A DNA stretch of 64,000 bases from Antrihabitans stalactiti (GTDB lineage: Bacteria > Actinomycetota > Actinomycetes > Mycobacteriales > Mycobacteriaceae). Position 1 is the first letter of the stretch, and each line of letters opens with the position of its first letter. Both the position numbers and the translations under genes were made by a program. The stretch lies in NCBI RefSeq assembly GCF_012932915.1, contig NZ_VCQU01000003.1:496001-560000 (forward strand), written 5' to 3'. This document shows positions 1 through 9,876 of the stretch, in pieces. The notes under the pieces were generated by a model that was not told the origin of the DNA, did no database searches, and was given only the letters and a program-made list of their open reading frames with translations.

Positions 1-290
1 GCTACCTGATTGGTCCGCATGTCGGATGGGCGTGGCACTTCGACGTTGCGGTACGTCCATGCAAAAATCGATGCTGGAACGACGATCGACAACACGATGA
101 GGAATGCGAGCGTCCGGCGCACGTAGCGCCACTTGGACTTCGGCTTCTTTTTCTTACGGTGCCCGCTTGCGTCCGGCGAAGCGGCGGTTTCAGTATCGGA
201 CACAGCGGAATCCGAATCGCTCGAAGGCGTCTCGGGCCGCACGGCCGTCGACCGCGATGCGGTCAGCGTCGTGTTCTGCTGCGAACTCAC
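1..290 (-). CDS. Class A penicillin-binding protein, N-terminal part (runs off the window)
   Basis: Only the first 96 codons are present; the gene continues past the window start. It begins at a GTG at 290 preceded by GGAGG nine bases upstream. The visible part has a Ser/Thr/Glu-rich cytoplasmic tail, a basic KKKKPKSKWRYVRR stretch, one transmembrane helix (about residues 60-80) and then the short motif VPRPSDMRTNQV. A signal-anchor followed by a D-x-x-TNQ motif is what precedes the glycosyltransferase domain in PonA1-type bifunctional peptidoglycan synthases, so a transglycosylase/transpeptidase is inferred. The catalytic domains lie outside the window, so the family call rests on this short motif. 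Confidence 0.65.
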   Translation of the reverse strand, partial: MSSQQNTTLTASRSTAVRPETPSSDSDSAVSDTETAASPDASGHRKKKKPKSKWRYVRRTLAFLIVLSIVVPASIFAWTYRNVEVPRPSDMRTNQV

Positions 291-444
291 GAGTAATAGC
301 CTCCGGACTCCAGGACGCCTCCCACCTGGATCCTGCGTCGGGTCGAGACTTCACCCTAACGGTTACACGCCGCAAAAGCACAGGATCGCGCAAGCAACGG
401 TTGCATACCGGCTCGGCAAATCTGAAAATCCGCGAACCGCGGCG

Positions 445-1320
445 TCAGCTCTTGACGCCGCCCGCAGTCAGCCCGGAAATGATGCGGCGCTGGAACAACA
501 GCACCATGATCACCAGCGGAATCGTCACGATCGTGCCCGCCGCCATGATCGCGGCGTACGGAATGTCGTGCGGGTCGTTGCCCGAGAAACGAGCAATCGC
601 GACTGTGACCGGCTCGGTTTTGTCCGAGGACAACAGGCTTGCAAGCAGGAACTCGTTCACCGCGGCGATGAAGGCGAGGATCGCTGTCGTGAACACCGCG
701 GGTGCCGCTAGTGGCAGCATCACCAGGCGAAATGCCTGCGGACGGCTCGCGCCGTCGATGCGTGCGGCCTCCTCGAGTTCCCACGGCAACTCAGCGAAGA
801 ACGACGCGAGGATGTAGACCGTCATCGGCAGGACGAAGGAGATGTTCGGAATGATCATCGCCTGGTATTTGCCGATCCAGCCGACCTCGGTGAACAGCTG
901 GAACAACGGCGTGACGAGGGCGACCACGGGAAACATCGAGGCGCTCAAGATCAGCCCAGCGACGACGTACCTGCCGCGGAAAGTGATGCGCGCCAGCGCA
1001 TATGCAGCGAACACTCCGATGGTGAGCGCGATCAGCGTCGTCACTCCGCCGATGATCACGCTGTTCACGAGCGCGCGACCGAAGTTGCTGCCCTTCTCGG
1101 TGTCGAAGGCGTTCTCGAAGTTCTTCGTCGTCACGTGGGTCGGCCACGGGGTCGTGTCGTAGGTGTGCGACGCATCCCGGAACGCAGTGACCGCCATCCA
1201 GTAGAACGGCGCGAGCCCCCAGACCAAAATGATGACGACGCCGACGTACACGCGTAGCGAGCCGAGCTTGAACTTGCGCGCAGGGACTGCGGCAGCGGTC
1301 TCCGGTTTGCGGTGCGTCAT
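445..1320 (-). CDS. sugB: Sugar ABC transporter permease, SugB-like
   Basis: MalG/SugB-type inner-membrane permease of 291 residues with about six transmembrane segments. The EAA loop that contacts the ATPase is visible as ELEEAARIDGASRPQAF in the C-terminal half. The chosen ATG at 1320 overlaps the stop of the upstream permease by four bases (ATGA), giving tight translational coupling; a longer in-frame extension upstream merely runs antisense-free through the neighbouring gene in another frame. It forms a heterodimer with the preceding permease and works with the lipoprotein at 2388-3674. The gene order binding protein, SugA, SugB matches the mycobacterial trehalose importer LpqY-SugABC, but maltose-type or other disaccharide specificity cannot be excluded. 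Confidence 0.85.
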   Translation of the reverse strand: MTHRKPETAAAVPARKFKLGSLRVYVGVVIILVWGLAPFYWMAVTAFRDASHTYDTTPWPTHVTTKNFENAFDTEKGSNFGRALVNSVIIGGVTTLIALTIGVFAAYALARITFRGRYVVAGLILSASMFPVVALVTPLFQLFTEVGWIGKYQAMIIPNISFVLPMTVYILASFFAELPWELEEAARIDGASRPQAFRLVMLPLAAPAVFTTAILAFIAAVNEFLLASLLSSDKTEPVTVAIARFSGNDPHDIPYAAIMAAGTIVTIPLVIMVLLFQRRIISGLTAGGVKS

Positions 1321-2372
1321 TTTCGTTGCCCCCGGCGCTGGTCTTCCTGCGTGCGAACGACGTTGGCGCCGAAGCCTTTCACGAGCAGGAAGGCGATGAT
1401 GAAGATCATCACGAAGGTGATAGTCGACAGTGCCGAGGCGCTGTTGGCCGCATTCGGTTGCCGCAGTTGATCGATGACGAGGATCGAAATGGTCTGCGTC
1501 GCGTCGTTTCCGCTGGTCAAAATCGCAGGCAGGTCGTACATCCGCAGCGCGTCCATGGTGCGGAACAGAATCGCGACCATCAGAGCGGGCTTGACCAAAG
1601 GAAGCGTGATCTGGAAGAAGCGTTGCCGGGCCGACGCGCCGTCGACGCGGGCAGCCTCGTAGACGTCTTGGGGAATCATCTGCAGGCCCGCGAGGATCAG
1701 GAGCGCCATGAAGGGCGTCGTCTTCCAGACATCGGCGATGATGACCGCGAAGCGCGATGGCCATTCGTCGGACGTCCACAGAATGTGGGTGCCGAACACC
1801 CGGTTGACCACGCCGTCGTAGGCGAACATGTACTCCCACAACCGCGACGTCACAGCGGTCGGGATAGCCCACGGAATCAGGACTGCTGCGCGAAGCAGTG
1901 CACGGCCCTTGAACGTCTTACCCATGACGATCGCCATGCCGAGACCGATGACTGCCTCCAGCGACACGGTCACGACGGTGAAGAACAGCGTCACGCCGAC
2001 AGCAGCCCAGAACTGGGATCCCGTCGTTCCGGGCGGGCACGCAGCCGTTCCCCCAGAGGGCGAGGCGCATTCCTGAAGGAGCCAATGCGTGTAGTTCGAG
2101 AACCCGGCGTTCCCACCTTCGACGAACAACTGCGTCACGGGGTCGAGGCCCTTGTCCTTCGAGAAGGACATCGTGATCGCGCGGACGATCGGGTAACCGA
2201 TGACGACCGCGAGCGCGATCATCGCGGGCCCGATCAGCAGCCACGCCCGCAAGTCGAGGCTCGCGAGCCGCGCTTTCGCGCTGCCCGAACGCGCACCACG
2301 GCCGGGAGACTTGCTCCCGGCCGTAGTGGGTTCTAGCTCGGCTCCGCTGGCTTTACCAGCAGGAACAGCCAT
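1317..2372 (-). CDS. sugA: Sugar ABC transporter permease, SugA-like
   Basis: MalF/SugA-type permease, 351 residues. A 40-residue Ala/Ser/Arg-rich cytoplasmic N-terminus leads into the first membrane helix, followed by a periplasmic loop and the EAA motif (VYEAARVDGASARQRF). The ATG at 2372 has a GGGAG ribosome site a few bases upstream and follows the binding-protein gene by 15 bases, so the three genes form one operon read leftwards. The periplasmic loop contains two cysteines (in LLQECASPSGG and AACPPG). Partners are the SugB-like permease and an ATPase of the MalK family, most likely the one encoded at 7858-8934. Confidence 0.85.
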   Translation of the reverse strand: MAVPAGKASGAELEPTTAGSKSPGRGARSGSAKARLASLDLRAWLLIGPAMIALAVVIGYPIVRAITMSFSKDKGLDPVTQLFVEGGNAGFSNYTHWLLQECASPSGGTAACPPGTTGSQFWAAVGVTLFFTVVTVSLEAVIGLGMAIVMGKTFKGRALLRAAVLIPWAIPTAVTSRLWEYMFAYDGVVNRVFGTHILWTSDEWPSRFAVIIADVWKTTPFMALLILAGLQMIPQDVYEAARVDGASARQRFFQITLPLVKPALMVAILFRTMDALRMYDLPAILTSGNDATQTISILVIDQLRQPNAANSASALSTITFVMIFIIAFLLVKGFGANVVRTQEDQRRGQRK

Positions 2373-2387
2373 AGAAATTCTCCCGAT

Positions 2388-3674
2388 TTACTTGCCTGCA
2401 GAAGCGATGCCTGCCTGCATGTCCTTGATCGCCTGATCGACCGACTTGTCACCTTTGAGAGCAGCGTAGGCGTTGTCCTGGATTGCCTTCGACACGGCGG
2501 GGTAGAACGGCGTGACGGGTCGCGGCACGGCGTTGAGGATTCCTTCCTTCAACGTCGGCAGGTAGCCCATCTTCTCGATCAGTGCCGGATCGTCGTAGAG
2601 CGACGTGAGGACCGGCGGGAGCGAGCTCTCGCCGATGATTCGCTGCGCCTGCTCGCCGATGAGGTATCGGAGGAAATCGAGCGCGGTCGCCTTGTTCTTC
2701 GAGAACGCACTGATGGCGACGTTGTAACCGCCGAGCGTCGAGGTGCCCTTGCCGTTGACGCCTGGCAGCGGTGCAACGCCGACCTTGCCCTTGACCGCTG
2801 AGCCGTCGGCTTCTGCGGAGGCGTAGACGTTCGGCCAGTTGCGCAGGAACAGCAGCTGGCCCTTTTCGAATGCCTCTTGGCTCTTCGGCTCGTCGTATTC
2901 GATCGCCTGTGCCGGGATGTCGCCGCTCTTGAAGCCGTCGACGAGGGCTTGCAGGCCTGCTCGCGATTCGGGGCTGTCGACCACCGGCGTCTTGCCGTCG
3001 GGGCCGACGAACTTGCCGCCTGCTGAGTTGATCGCCTCGGCGGTGTTCACGGTCAGACCCTCGTACTGCTTGAACTGACCCGAGTAGCAGCCGATGTTGT
3101 TCTGCTTCGCGACCGGGCACGACGCGATCATTTCGGCCCACGTCGCCGGTGCGTTCGGGACGAGGTCCTTGCGGTAGTACAGCAGGCCGCCGTTGGTGTT
3201 CTTGGGTGCCGCGTACAGCGTGCCGTTGTAGGTGGCGCTCGCGACGGTCGCCGGAATCAGCGCCGAGGTGTTGAGCTCGAACGCTTCCTTGAGCGGCTGA
3301 ATCCACTGGTTGGCCGCGAACTCCGCGGTCCAGGGCACATCGAGCGCGACGACGTCGTAATCGGACAGCTTCGCCTGTAGGTGCTGGACGAGGTCGTCAT
3401 GCTGCTGATCGGCGCTGTTGGTCTGCTCCTTGAACGTGACCTTCTCGTTCGGGTGCGTCGAGTTCCACTGGTCGATCAGCTGCTTCACGACACCGGTCTC
3501 GGTCGTGTCCTTGCCCTCGACGTACGTGATCGGCCCGCGGCCTTCGGCCTTGCTGGTGTCGGTACTTCCCGTAGACGTGCCCGAGTCGCTGGAACACCCG
3601 GTGACGGCGAGGAGGGCGGCTGCGGCTGCGGCCACCAAAGCCTTCGGAAGCAATGCATTGTTCTTTGACGACAT
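2388..3674 (-). CDS. lpqY: Sugar ABC transporter substrate-binding lipoprotein, LpqY-like
   Basis: Extracytoplasmic solute-binding protein (family 1) of 428 residues. The ATG at 3674 has a GGAGA ribosome site and gives a classical lipoprotein signal: positive start, hydrophobic run, lipobox AVTGC with the lipidated Cys at residue 27, then a Ser/Thr/Gly linker. The motif DVVALDVPWTAEFA and the later YAAPKNTN match LpqY/ThuE-type trehalose or maltose binders. It heads the importer operon and delivers sugar to the two permeases downstream. In mycolate producers this importer recycles trehalose released by mycolyltransferases, which fits the mycolyltransferase gene 3 kb away; that link is inference from family knowledge. 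Confidence 0.82.
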   Translation of the reverse strand: MSSKNNALLPKALVAAAAAALLAVTGCSSDSGTSTGSTDTSKAEGRGPITYVEGKDTTETGVVKQLIDQWNSTHPNEKVTFKEQTNSADQQHDDLVQHLQAKLSDYDVVALDVPWTAEFAANQWIQPLKEAFELNTSALIPATVASATYNGTLYAAPKNTNGGLLYYRKDLVPNAPATWAEMIASCPVAKQNNIGCYSGQFKQYEGLTVNTAEAINSAGGKFVGPDGKTPVVDSPESRAGLQALVDGFKSGDIPAQAIEYDEPKSQEAFEKGQLLFLRNWPNVYASAEADGSAVKGKVGVAPLPGVNGKGTSTLGGYNVAISAFSKNKATALDFLRYLIGEQAQRIIGESSLPPVLTSLYDDPALIEKMGYLPTLKEGILNAVPRPVTPFYPAVSKAIQDNAYAALKGDKSVDQAIKDMQAGIASAGK

Positions 3675-3800
3675 AAATTCTCCATCGGGTAAAGGGTCCG
3701 GCGGCAGCAGCGAGCAGACGCCCGAGGCACATCGCACGATACTTTGGCACGGAACCGACAGGAACGGAATCTGTCGGACATTCCCATTAGTCTCGGCGCG

Positions 3801-4556
3801 GTGAGTTCAGACAAGATGCTCAGCCGAATCGGAGGGCTGCTGCGGCAGGCAGAGTCGACCGACAATCCGCACGAGGCAGATGCTTTCATGGCCGCCGCGC
3901 AACGGTTGGCCACACAATCATCGATCGACCTCGCCGTCGCCCGCTCGCACGCGGCGAACCGAGAACGCCGAGCGGTTCCCGCGCAACGCATGATCCGTAT
4001 CGGCGAGCCTGGACGAAAAGGCCTGCGGACCTACGTCCAGTTGTTCGTCAACATCGCGACGCCCAACGACGTGAAATGCGACGTCGCGCAATCGTCGGCT
4101 CAGGTCTACGCGTACGGCTTCGACACCGACATCGACGCGTGCGAGGCGCTGTATTCGAGCTTGCTGGTCCAAATGGTGAAGGCGTCCGACGCCTACATCA
4201 AGTCCGGGAAGTATCGCGAGAAGGAGCAGGTCGCGGGCGTCACGGCGCGGCTGAATTTCCAGCTCGCCTTCGCGGCGCGGATCGGTGCGCGGCTGACGTC
4301 GGCGAAGGACGAGGCGACGGCGGAGAACCTGGCTGCCTCGGCGACATCGGCAGGCACCGCGCTGGCTTTGCGCGACAAGGAAATCGAGCTGCGCGACTTC
4401 TACTCGGAGACTTCCAAGGCACGTGGCACCTGGCGAGGATCGAGGGCGAGCGCCGGTTACTCCGATGCCGCGCGGCGGGCGGGGGACCGCGCTGGACGGT
4501 CCGCGCGGTTGGGCACGGCGCCCGAATTGGGTGCGGCGCGGGGGCAGCTGAAGTGA
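3801..4556 (+). CDS. DUF2786 domain protein
   Basis: About 251 residues. The N-terminus (LSRIGGLLRQAESTDNPHEADAF) is the DUF2786 signature, a short helical segment ending with MAAAQRLATQ. The middle is mixed alpha/beta without a recognisable catalytic motif; the last 50 residues are Arg/Ala/Gly-rich and probably disordered. I chose the GTG at 3801 because the domain begins directly after it; an in-frame ATG at 3744 would add 19 residues lying in the divergent promoter region of the lpqY-like gene. The stop is followed after 25 bases by a small metalloprotease-like gene that commonly accompanies DUF2786 proteins in actinobacteria, so the two probably act together. Function unknown. Confidence 0.75.
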   Translation: MSSDKMLSRIGGLLRQAESTDNPHEADAFMAAAQRLATQSSIDLAVARSHAANRERRAVPAQRMIRIGEPGRKGLRTYVQLFVNIATPNDVKCDVAQSSAQVYAYGFDTDIDACEALYSSLLVQMVKASDAYIKSGKYREKEQVAGVTARLNFQLAFAARIGARLTSAKDEATAENLAASATSAGTALALRDKEIELRDFYSETSKARGTWRGSRASAGYSDAARRAGDRAGRSARLGTAPELGAARGQLK

Positions 4557-4581
4557 CAGGGGCGAGCGAAGCGACGGGGGA

Positions 4582-5097
4582 GTGACGCAGACTCGGGACA
4601 GTCAGCGGGCCCGGGTCTACGACGCGGACCAGCTGGTTCGCCGCGTGTTCGACGGCGCCGACGAGCACGGCGTGCGGGAGTTGGAGCTGTTCGGTTCGAA
4701 GATCACGCTGCCGGTGGAGCGAAAGTTTGCATCGGTTGAGTCGATCCAGACGTACGTCGATGCCGTGCTGGGCCTGAACTGGGTGCGAGCGCAGTGGGAG
4801 CGGGCGTCGGTACCGGTGACGGTCCGGGCGCGTGGGGGTGAGCGCGCCGCGCATTACGAGGGCAGCACCGCGACCATCGCGGTCCCATTGCACCGCGGTG
4901 GGACTGCATGGGCACTGCGGGAGTTCGTCGTACTGCACGAAATTGCCCACCACCTCGCACCACCCGATGTCGAGTTGGCGCCGCACGGTCCGGAGTTCGT
5001 GGGTCGCTACGTCGAACTGGTCGGTGAGATCGTCGGTGCAGAAGCTGGATTGGTTTTGCGGACGACGATGTCGGAGTGCGGCGTACGCATCGGTTGA
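4582..5097 (+). CDS. Small zinc metallohydrolase-like protein (TIGR04338 type)
   Basis: 171 residues starting at GTG 4582. The key feature is the zinc-binding HExxH motif in VLHEIAHHLAP near residue 120, followed by HGPEF, which can supply a third ligand (His) of a short gluzincin or metzincin-like site. There is no signal peptide or membrane segment, so it should be cytoplasmic. It follows the DUF2786 gene closely on the same strand, an association typical of this actinobacterial family. The substrate is unknown; it could be a peptidase or a maturation factor. The call to the TIGR04338 family is from memory of the family pattern. Confidence 0.75.
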   Translation: MTQTRDSQRARVYDADQLVRRVFDGADEHGVRELELFGSKITLPVERKFASVESIQTYVDAVLGLNWVRAQWERASVPVTVRARGGERAAHYEGSTATIAVPLHRGGTAWALREFVVLHEIAHHLAPPDVELAPHGPEFVGRYVELVGEIVGAEAGLVLRTTMSECGVRIG

Positions 5098-5172
5098 ACT
5101 CAGCGTGTCCGCTGGCGGCGTGAAAGACTGAGCGACCCAGGTACTCTCGGACACCGATAGGGAGGGCACACT

Positions 5173-6753
5173 TTGGAGACCGCATACTTCCTGGTGCCGT
5201 TTGCGGGCGGTCTCGTGGCCATGATCTTGCGGTTGCCTCCGCTCGTCGGATTCCTCGGCGCCGGCTTCGTGCTCAATGCCATGGGCTACAAGGAAACCGA
5301 AGCACTGGAGACGATCGCCGATCTCGGCGTGACACTGCTGTTGTTCACGATCGGTCTCAAGCTGAATGTGCGGACCCTGCTGCGACGCGAGGTCTGGGGT
5401 TCGTCGAGCATCCACATGGTCGCCTCGACCAGCGTCATCGTCGGTTTGGTGCTGATCCTGAAATTCACCGGCATCGCACTGCTCGCGGACTCGACGTGGA
5501 AAACCGTTCTGGTGCTGGCGTTTGCACTGTCGTTCTCCAGCACGGTCTTCGCGATCAAGGCGTTGGAGGAACGCAGCGAGACGAGGTCGTTGTACGGCCG
5601 TATCGCGATCGGTGTCCTCGTTATGCAAGACATCTTCGCCGTCGTATTCATCACCGCATCGACGGGCCACATCCCCAGCCCGTGGGCTTTTCTCCTGCTC
5701 GGGCTCATCCCCGCCGCTCCGATCATGCGCGCGTTGTTGCCCCGAGTCGGTCACGGGGAGATGCAAATCCTCTACGGCGTGGTGCTGGCACTCGTTGTCG
5801 GCTACGCGCTGTTCACCCACTTCGGGTTGAAGGGTGATCTCGGCGCGCTGATCGTCGGCATGCTGCTCGCCTCGCATCCATCTGCGGGTGGTCTGTCGAA
5901 GTCGCTGTTCGAGATGAAGGAACTGTTTCTTGTCGGCTTCTTCGTGTCGATCGGGCTTACCGGCTTGCCGACGTGGGGATCGCTCGGCATCGCGTTGCTG
6001 CTGCTCATCGCGCTTCCGTTCAAGGGCGTGCTTTTCGCGCTCATCTTCTCCGGCTTCCGGCTGCGGTACCGGACCTCGACGCTGGCAGCACTCAATCTGA
6101 CGAACTACTCCGAGTTCGGTCTGATCGTCGCCGCGATCGCCGCAACCAACGGCTGGCTGAGCGACGAATGGCTGGTGGTCGTATCGCTGACCGTCGCGTT
6201 GAGCCTCGTCGTTGCTGCGTTGCTCGACACCTTCAGCGACGCCATCTACGAGAAGGCCGCCGACGTCCTCCCGAAACAGATCCCGGCCAAGTTGCATCCG
6301 GGGGATCAGCCGATCGATCTCGACGATGCACGTGCGGTCGTCCTCGGGATGGGCCGTGTCGGACGAGGCGCCTACGACCGCCTCGTCAACCACTACGGGG
6401 TCAACACACTGGGCATCGAGGTCGACGAAGACAAGGTGCGCGAGCTGAAACGCGACGGCTACCACGTCGTCGAAGCCGACGCGACCGACTCCGATTTCTG
6501 GGACAAGTTGACCATTACCGGCACGGTCGAGCTGGTCATGCTTTCCATGCCAGACCACTCCGGAAACATCTTCGCGATGGAGCAACTGCACCATCGCAAG
6601 TTCGCCGGCAAGATCGCCGCCATCGTCAAGTACGCCGAGGAGATGGCTCCGCTACGCGAGTTCGGCGTCGACGCGGTCTACCACATCTACGACGAAGCTG
6701 GTCAGGAGTTCGCCGACAAGGCCGCCGAGTCCGTCGGCCTCGGCCCGGTCTGA
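5173..6753 (+). CDS. KefB/RosB-type cation:proton antiporter with TrkA-N domain
   Basis: 526 residues. Residues 1-370 hold about 12 transmembrane helices of the monovalent cation:proton antiporter-2 type; residues 380-526 form a cytoplasmic Rossmann domain (RAVVLGMGRVGRGAYDRL, then GIEVDEDK) typical of TrkA-N/RCK regulation by NAD(H). It should exchange K+ or Na+ for protons at the inner membrane. The start is a TTG at 5173 with an excellent GGAGGG six bases upstream; no better ATG exists before the first helix. It stands alone, ending just before a strong palindromic terminator shared with the convergent mycolyltransferase gene. Confidence 0.87.
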   Translation: METAYFLVPFAGGLVAMILRLPPLVGFLGAGFVLNAMGYKETEALETIADLGVTLLLFTIGLKLNVRTLLRREVWGSSSIHMVASTSVIVGLVLILKFTGIALLADSTWKTVLVLAFALSFSSTVFAIKALEERSETRSLYGRIAIGVLVMQDIFAVVFITASTGHIPSPWAFLLLGLIPAAPIMRALLPRVGHGEMQILYGVVLALVVGYALFTHFGLKGDLGALIVGMLLASHPSAGGLSKSLFEMKELFLVGFFVSIGLTGLPTWGSLGIALLLLIALPFKGVLFALIFSGFRLRYRTSTLAALNLTNYSEFGLIVAAIAATNGWLSDEWLVVVSLTVALSLVVAALLDTFSDAIYEKAADVLPKQIPAKLHPGDQPIDLDDARAVVLGMGRVGRGAYDRLVNHYGVNTLGIEVDEDKVRELKRDGYHVVEADATDSDFWDKLTITGTVELVMLSMPDHSGNIFAMEQLHHRKFAGKIAAIVKYAEEMAPLREFGVDAVYHIYDEAGQEFADKAAESVGLGPV

Positions 6754-6763
6754 ATCACCCCTC

Positions 6764-6803
6764 GTGAGTCTTTTTGGAGTCCCTGGACTCCAAAAAGACT
6801 CAC
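6764..6803. terminator. Bidirectional hairpin terminator
   Basis: A perfect 19-base inverted repeat (arms 6764-6782 and 6785-6803, two-base gap) lies between two convergent genes, 11 bases after the antiporter stop and 8 bases before the mycolyltransferase stop. Arms start with gtgagtcttttt and so carry a T-run on one side and an A-run on the other. It belongs to the same palindrome family as 50540-50585, with which it shares the gtgagtctttt/ggagtcc arms. Confidence 0.75.
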
Positions 6804-6810
6804 AAGCAGG

Positions 6811-7821
6811 TCAGAGGCCTAGCGACCCGGCGATGAACGGCCAGGACTTGTGGAGGTCTTCCTCCCAGTAGGCCCATGAGTGAGTGCCGGTGGCGCGGAA
6901 GTCGACGACCGCGGGGATTGCGAGTTCACGTAACCGGTTCGCCATGTTCGCCGTGCAAAAGTTCGTGGCCGCTTCAATGGGGGCACCGACTGCGATGAGT
7001 GAAGGCAGGTTGATACGGCCGTCGGCAACCCGCGGATTTGCGGGTGTGTCGTTGATTCCGGGGATGCCGCTGCCGGTCGACATGTAGATCTGCGTGCCGC
7101 GCAGCTTCTCCGCGTTGACCACCGGATCGTGTTCACGCCAGCCCGGACCGTTCAGCGGGCCCCACATGTTTTCGACCGAACCGCCGCCACCCCAGGTTTC
7201 GACGGTCAGTTTGATCGCGTTCTGACCCAAGGGATCGCTGGACTGCACGCACCCGCTGTATGCCGCGATCGACTTGTACTGGCCAGGATTGTCGATCGCG
7301 AGGTTGAAGATCGACGTCGCGGAGCTCGAGATTGCTGCCAGGGCTCGCGAGCCGTTGGTGTTCAACTCCTTGTCGAGCAACGGTGGCAGTTCCTTGCCCA
7401 GGAACGTCGCCCACTTGTTGCGGCCCACGCGCGGATCGTCACGGATCCAGTCCGTGTAATAGGAGAAACGTCCACCGATCGGGACGGCGACGTTCACGTT
7501 CTTGTCGCGAAAGAAGTCGACGTAGTCGGTGTTTCTGGCCCAGGTCGCGCCGTCGACGCCACCGCCAGCCCCATTGAGCAGGTACAGCAACGGACGAGGC
7601 TGCGACCGGTCGGCGGGAAGCACGACCTCGATCGGGAAAGTTTGATTCATCGCCGCAGAGTGGACGTTGACGACCATCTGACGGTCGTTGACGTGCTCGA
7701 CAGACTCGACGTAGGACCCGCCTGGCTCAGCTTGCGCGACGTTCGGACCGGTCACCGCGCACGCGGCAATAATCGGCACCGCTACCGCGATACGCCTCCA
7801 TCGAGCAATCCTGCTGAGCAT
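6811..7821 (-). CDS. Mycolyltransferase, antigen 85 / esterase D family
   Basis: Exported alpha/beta hydrolase that should transfer mycolic acids between trehalose monomycolate and trehalose or arabinogalactan. About 336 residues. A signal peptide ends near AQAEPGGSY. The nucleophile region reads ALAAISSSATS, aligning with the antigen 85 GLSMAASS motif (serine conserved, first glycine replaced by alanine). The catalytic histidine sits in GTHSWAYWEEDL near the C-terminus, and a candidate acid is the Glu of GAPIEAATNFC. I prefer the ATG at 7821 because the GGAGAG site is nine bases from it but abuts the in-frame ATG at 7830. In mycolate bacteria several paralogues exist, so no specific gene name is given. 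Confidence 0.85.
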   Translation of the reverse strand: MLSRIARWRRIAVAVPIIAACAVTGPNVAQAEPGGSYVESVEHVNDRQMVVNVHSAAMNQTFPIEVVLPADRSQPRPLLYLLNGAGGGVDGATWARNTDYVDFFRDKNVNVAVPIGGRFSYYTDWIRDDPRVGRNKWATFLGKELPPLLDKELNTNGSRALAAISSSATSIFNLAIDNPGQYKSIAAYSGCVQSSDPLGQNAIKLTVETWGGGGSVENMWGPLNGPGWREHDPVVNAEKLRGTQIYMSTGSGIPGINDTPANPRVADGRINLPSLIAVGAPIEAATNFCTANMANRLRELAIPAVVDFRATGTHSWAYWEEDLHKSWPFIAGSLGL

Positions 7822-7857
7822 TGTGTTCATCTCTCCGTTGTGCGGCCGGTAGCGATC

Positions 7858-8934
<1,077 letters not shown>

Positions 8935-9058
8935 GAAGAACCGGTCCCTTCACCGGCAGGAACGTGCCGGACGATCCGAAATAAAGGCGCTGCGGGCGCA
9001 GCCCGTGCAGTATGGCGCACACGGGCGCACGGTGCCCAACGCCGGTAGCCTCGAACGC

Positions 9059-9853
9059 ATGACTCACCCGATCCGCATCGGAGTTCAGCTTCAGCCACAA
9101 CATGCACCGGATTACGGCCTGATTCGTGACGCGGTGTTGCGCGCCGAGGACGCGGGCGTCGACATCGTCTTCAACTGGGACCACTTCTATCCGCTGACCG
9201 GCGACGCGGACGGTGCGCATTTCGAGTGTTGGACCATGCTCGGCGCGTTCGCCGAGCAGACCGAGCGAGTGCAGATCGGCGCGCTTGTCACCGGCGGCGG
9301 CTACCGCAACCCGGACCTCTTGGCAGACATGGCCCGGACCGTCGACCACATCAGCGGCGGACGGCTGATTCTCGGTATCGGTGCAGGTTGGTTCGCCAAG
9401 GACTACGCCGAGTATGGCTACGATTTCGGCACCCCTGGAACACGATTGGCGCTGCTCAAGGAGTATCTGGCACGAATCACCGCGCGATTTGCGGTGTTGA
9501 ATCCCGCGCCGACTCGGGAGATCCCGATCTTGATCGGCGGCGGCGGTGAGCGAAAAACGCTGCGACTGGTCGCGGAATATGCCCACATCTGGCACAGCTT
9601 CTCCAATCGTGAGGTGCTGGCACACAAGTCGGAGGTCCTCGCGGAGCACTGCGCGACGGTCGGTCGCGACCCCCGCCGGATCGAGCGGTCCGTGAGTTGG
9701 CCCGGTGCCGAGGGTGCACAGGCATTCGTCGATCAAGGCGTCTCGCTGTTCACGATCGGCAGCAGCGGCCCGAAATACGACTTGTCGAAAGTGATCGAAG
9801 CGGTCCGCTGGCGCGACGAGCGCGAACCCGAGGCAGTCACCGGATTGGCGTAG
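9059..9853 (+). CDS. LLM-class F420-dependent oxidoreductase
   Basis: 264 residues of the luciferase-like monooxygenase fold. Typical features are VFNWDHFYPLTGD near residue 40, the TGGGYRNP/GRLILGIGAGWFAKDY segment in the middle and the PILIGGGGERKTLRL phosphate-binding loop near residue 165. The sequence type fits actinobacterial F420-dependent enzymes (TIGR03560-like) better than FMN luciferases. The ATG at 9059 is chosen because the beta-barrel begins directly after it; an in-frame upstream extension covers the promoter region shared with the divergent ATPase gene. The substrate is unknown. Confidence 0.82.
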   Translation: MTHPIRIGVQLQPQHAPDYGLIRDAVLRAEDAGVDIVFNWDHFYPLTGDADGAHFECWTMLGAFAEQTERVQIGALVTGGGYRNPDLLADMARTVDHISGGRLILGIGAGWFAKDYAEYGYDFGTPGTRLALLKEYLARITARFAVLNPAPTREIPILIGGGGERKTLRLVAEYAHIWHSFSNREVLAHKSEVLAEHCATVGRDPRRIERSVSWPGAEGAQAFVDQGVSLFTIGSSGPKYDLSKVIEAVRWRDEREPEAVTGLA

Positions 9854-9876
9854 GGCGCTCCGTAAGCTCCGCGCCG

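Noticed and set aside
445-1872. Longer 475-codon version of the SugB-like gene
   Set aside because: The extension runs out of frame through the SugA gene; the ATG at 1320 with ATGA overlap is the natural start.
4240-6594. 784-codon minus-strand open frame
   Set aside because: Antisense to the DUF2786, metallohydrolase and antiporter genes; Gln/Asp/Arg-rich composition typical of a shadow frame in high-GC DNA.
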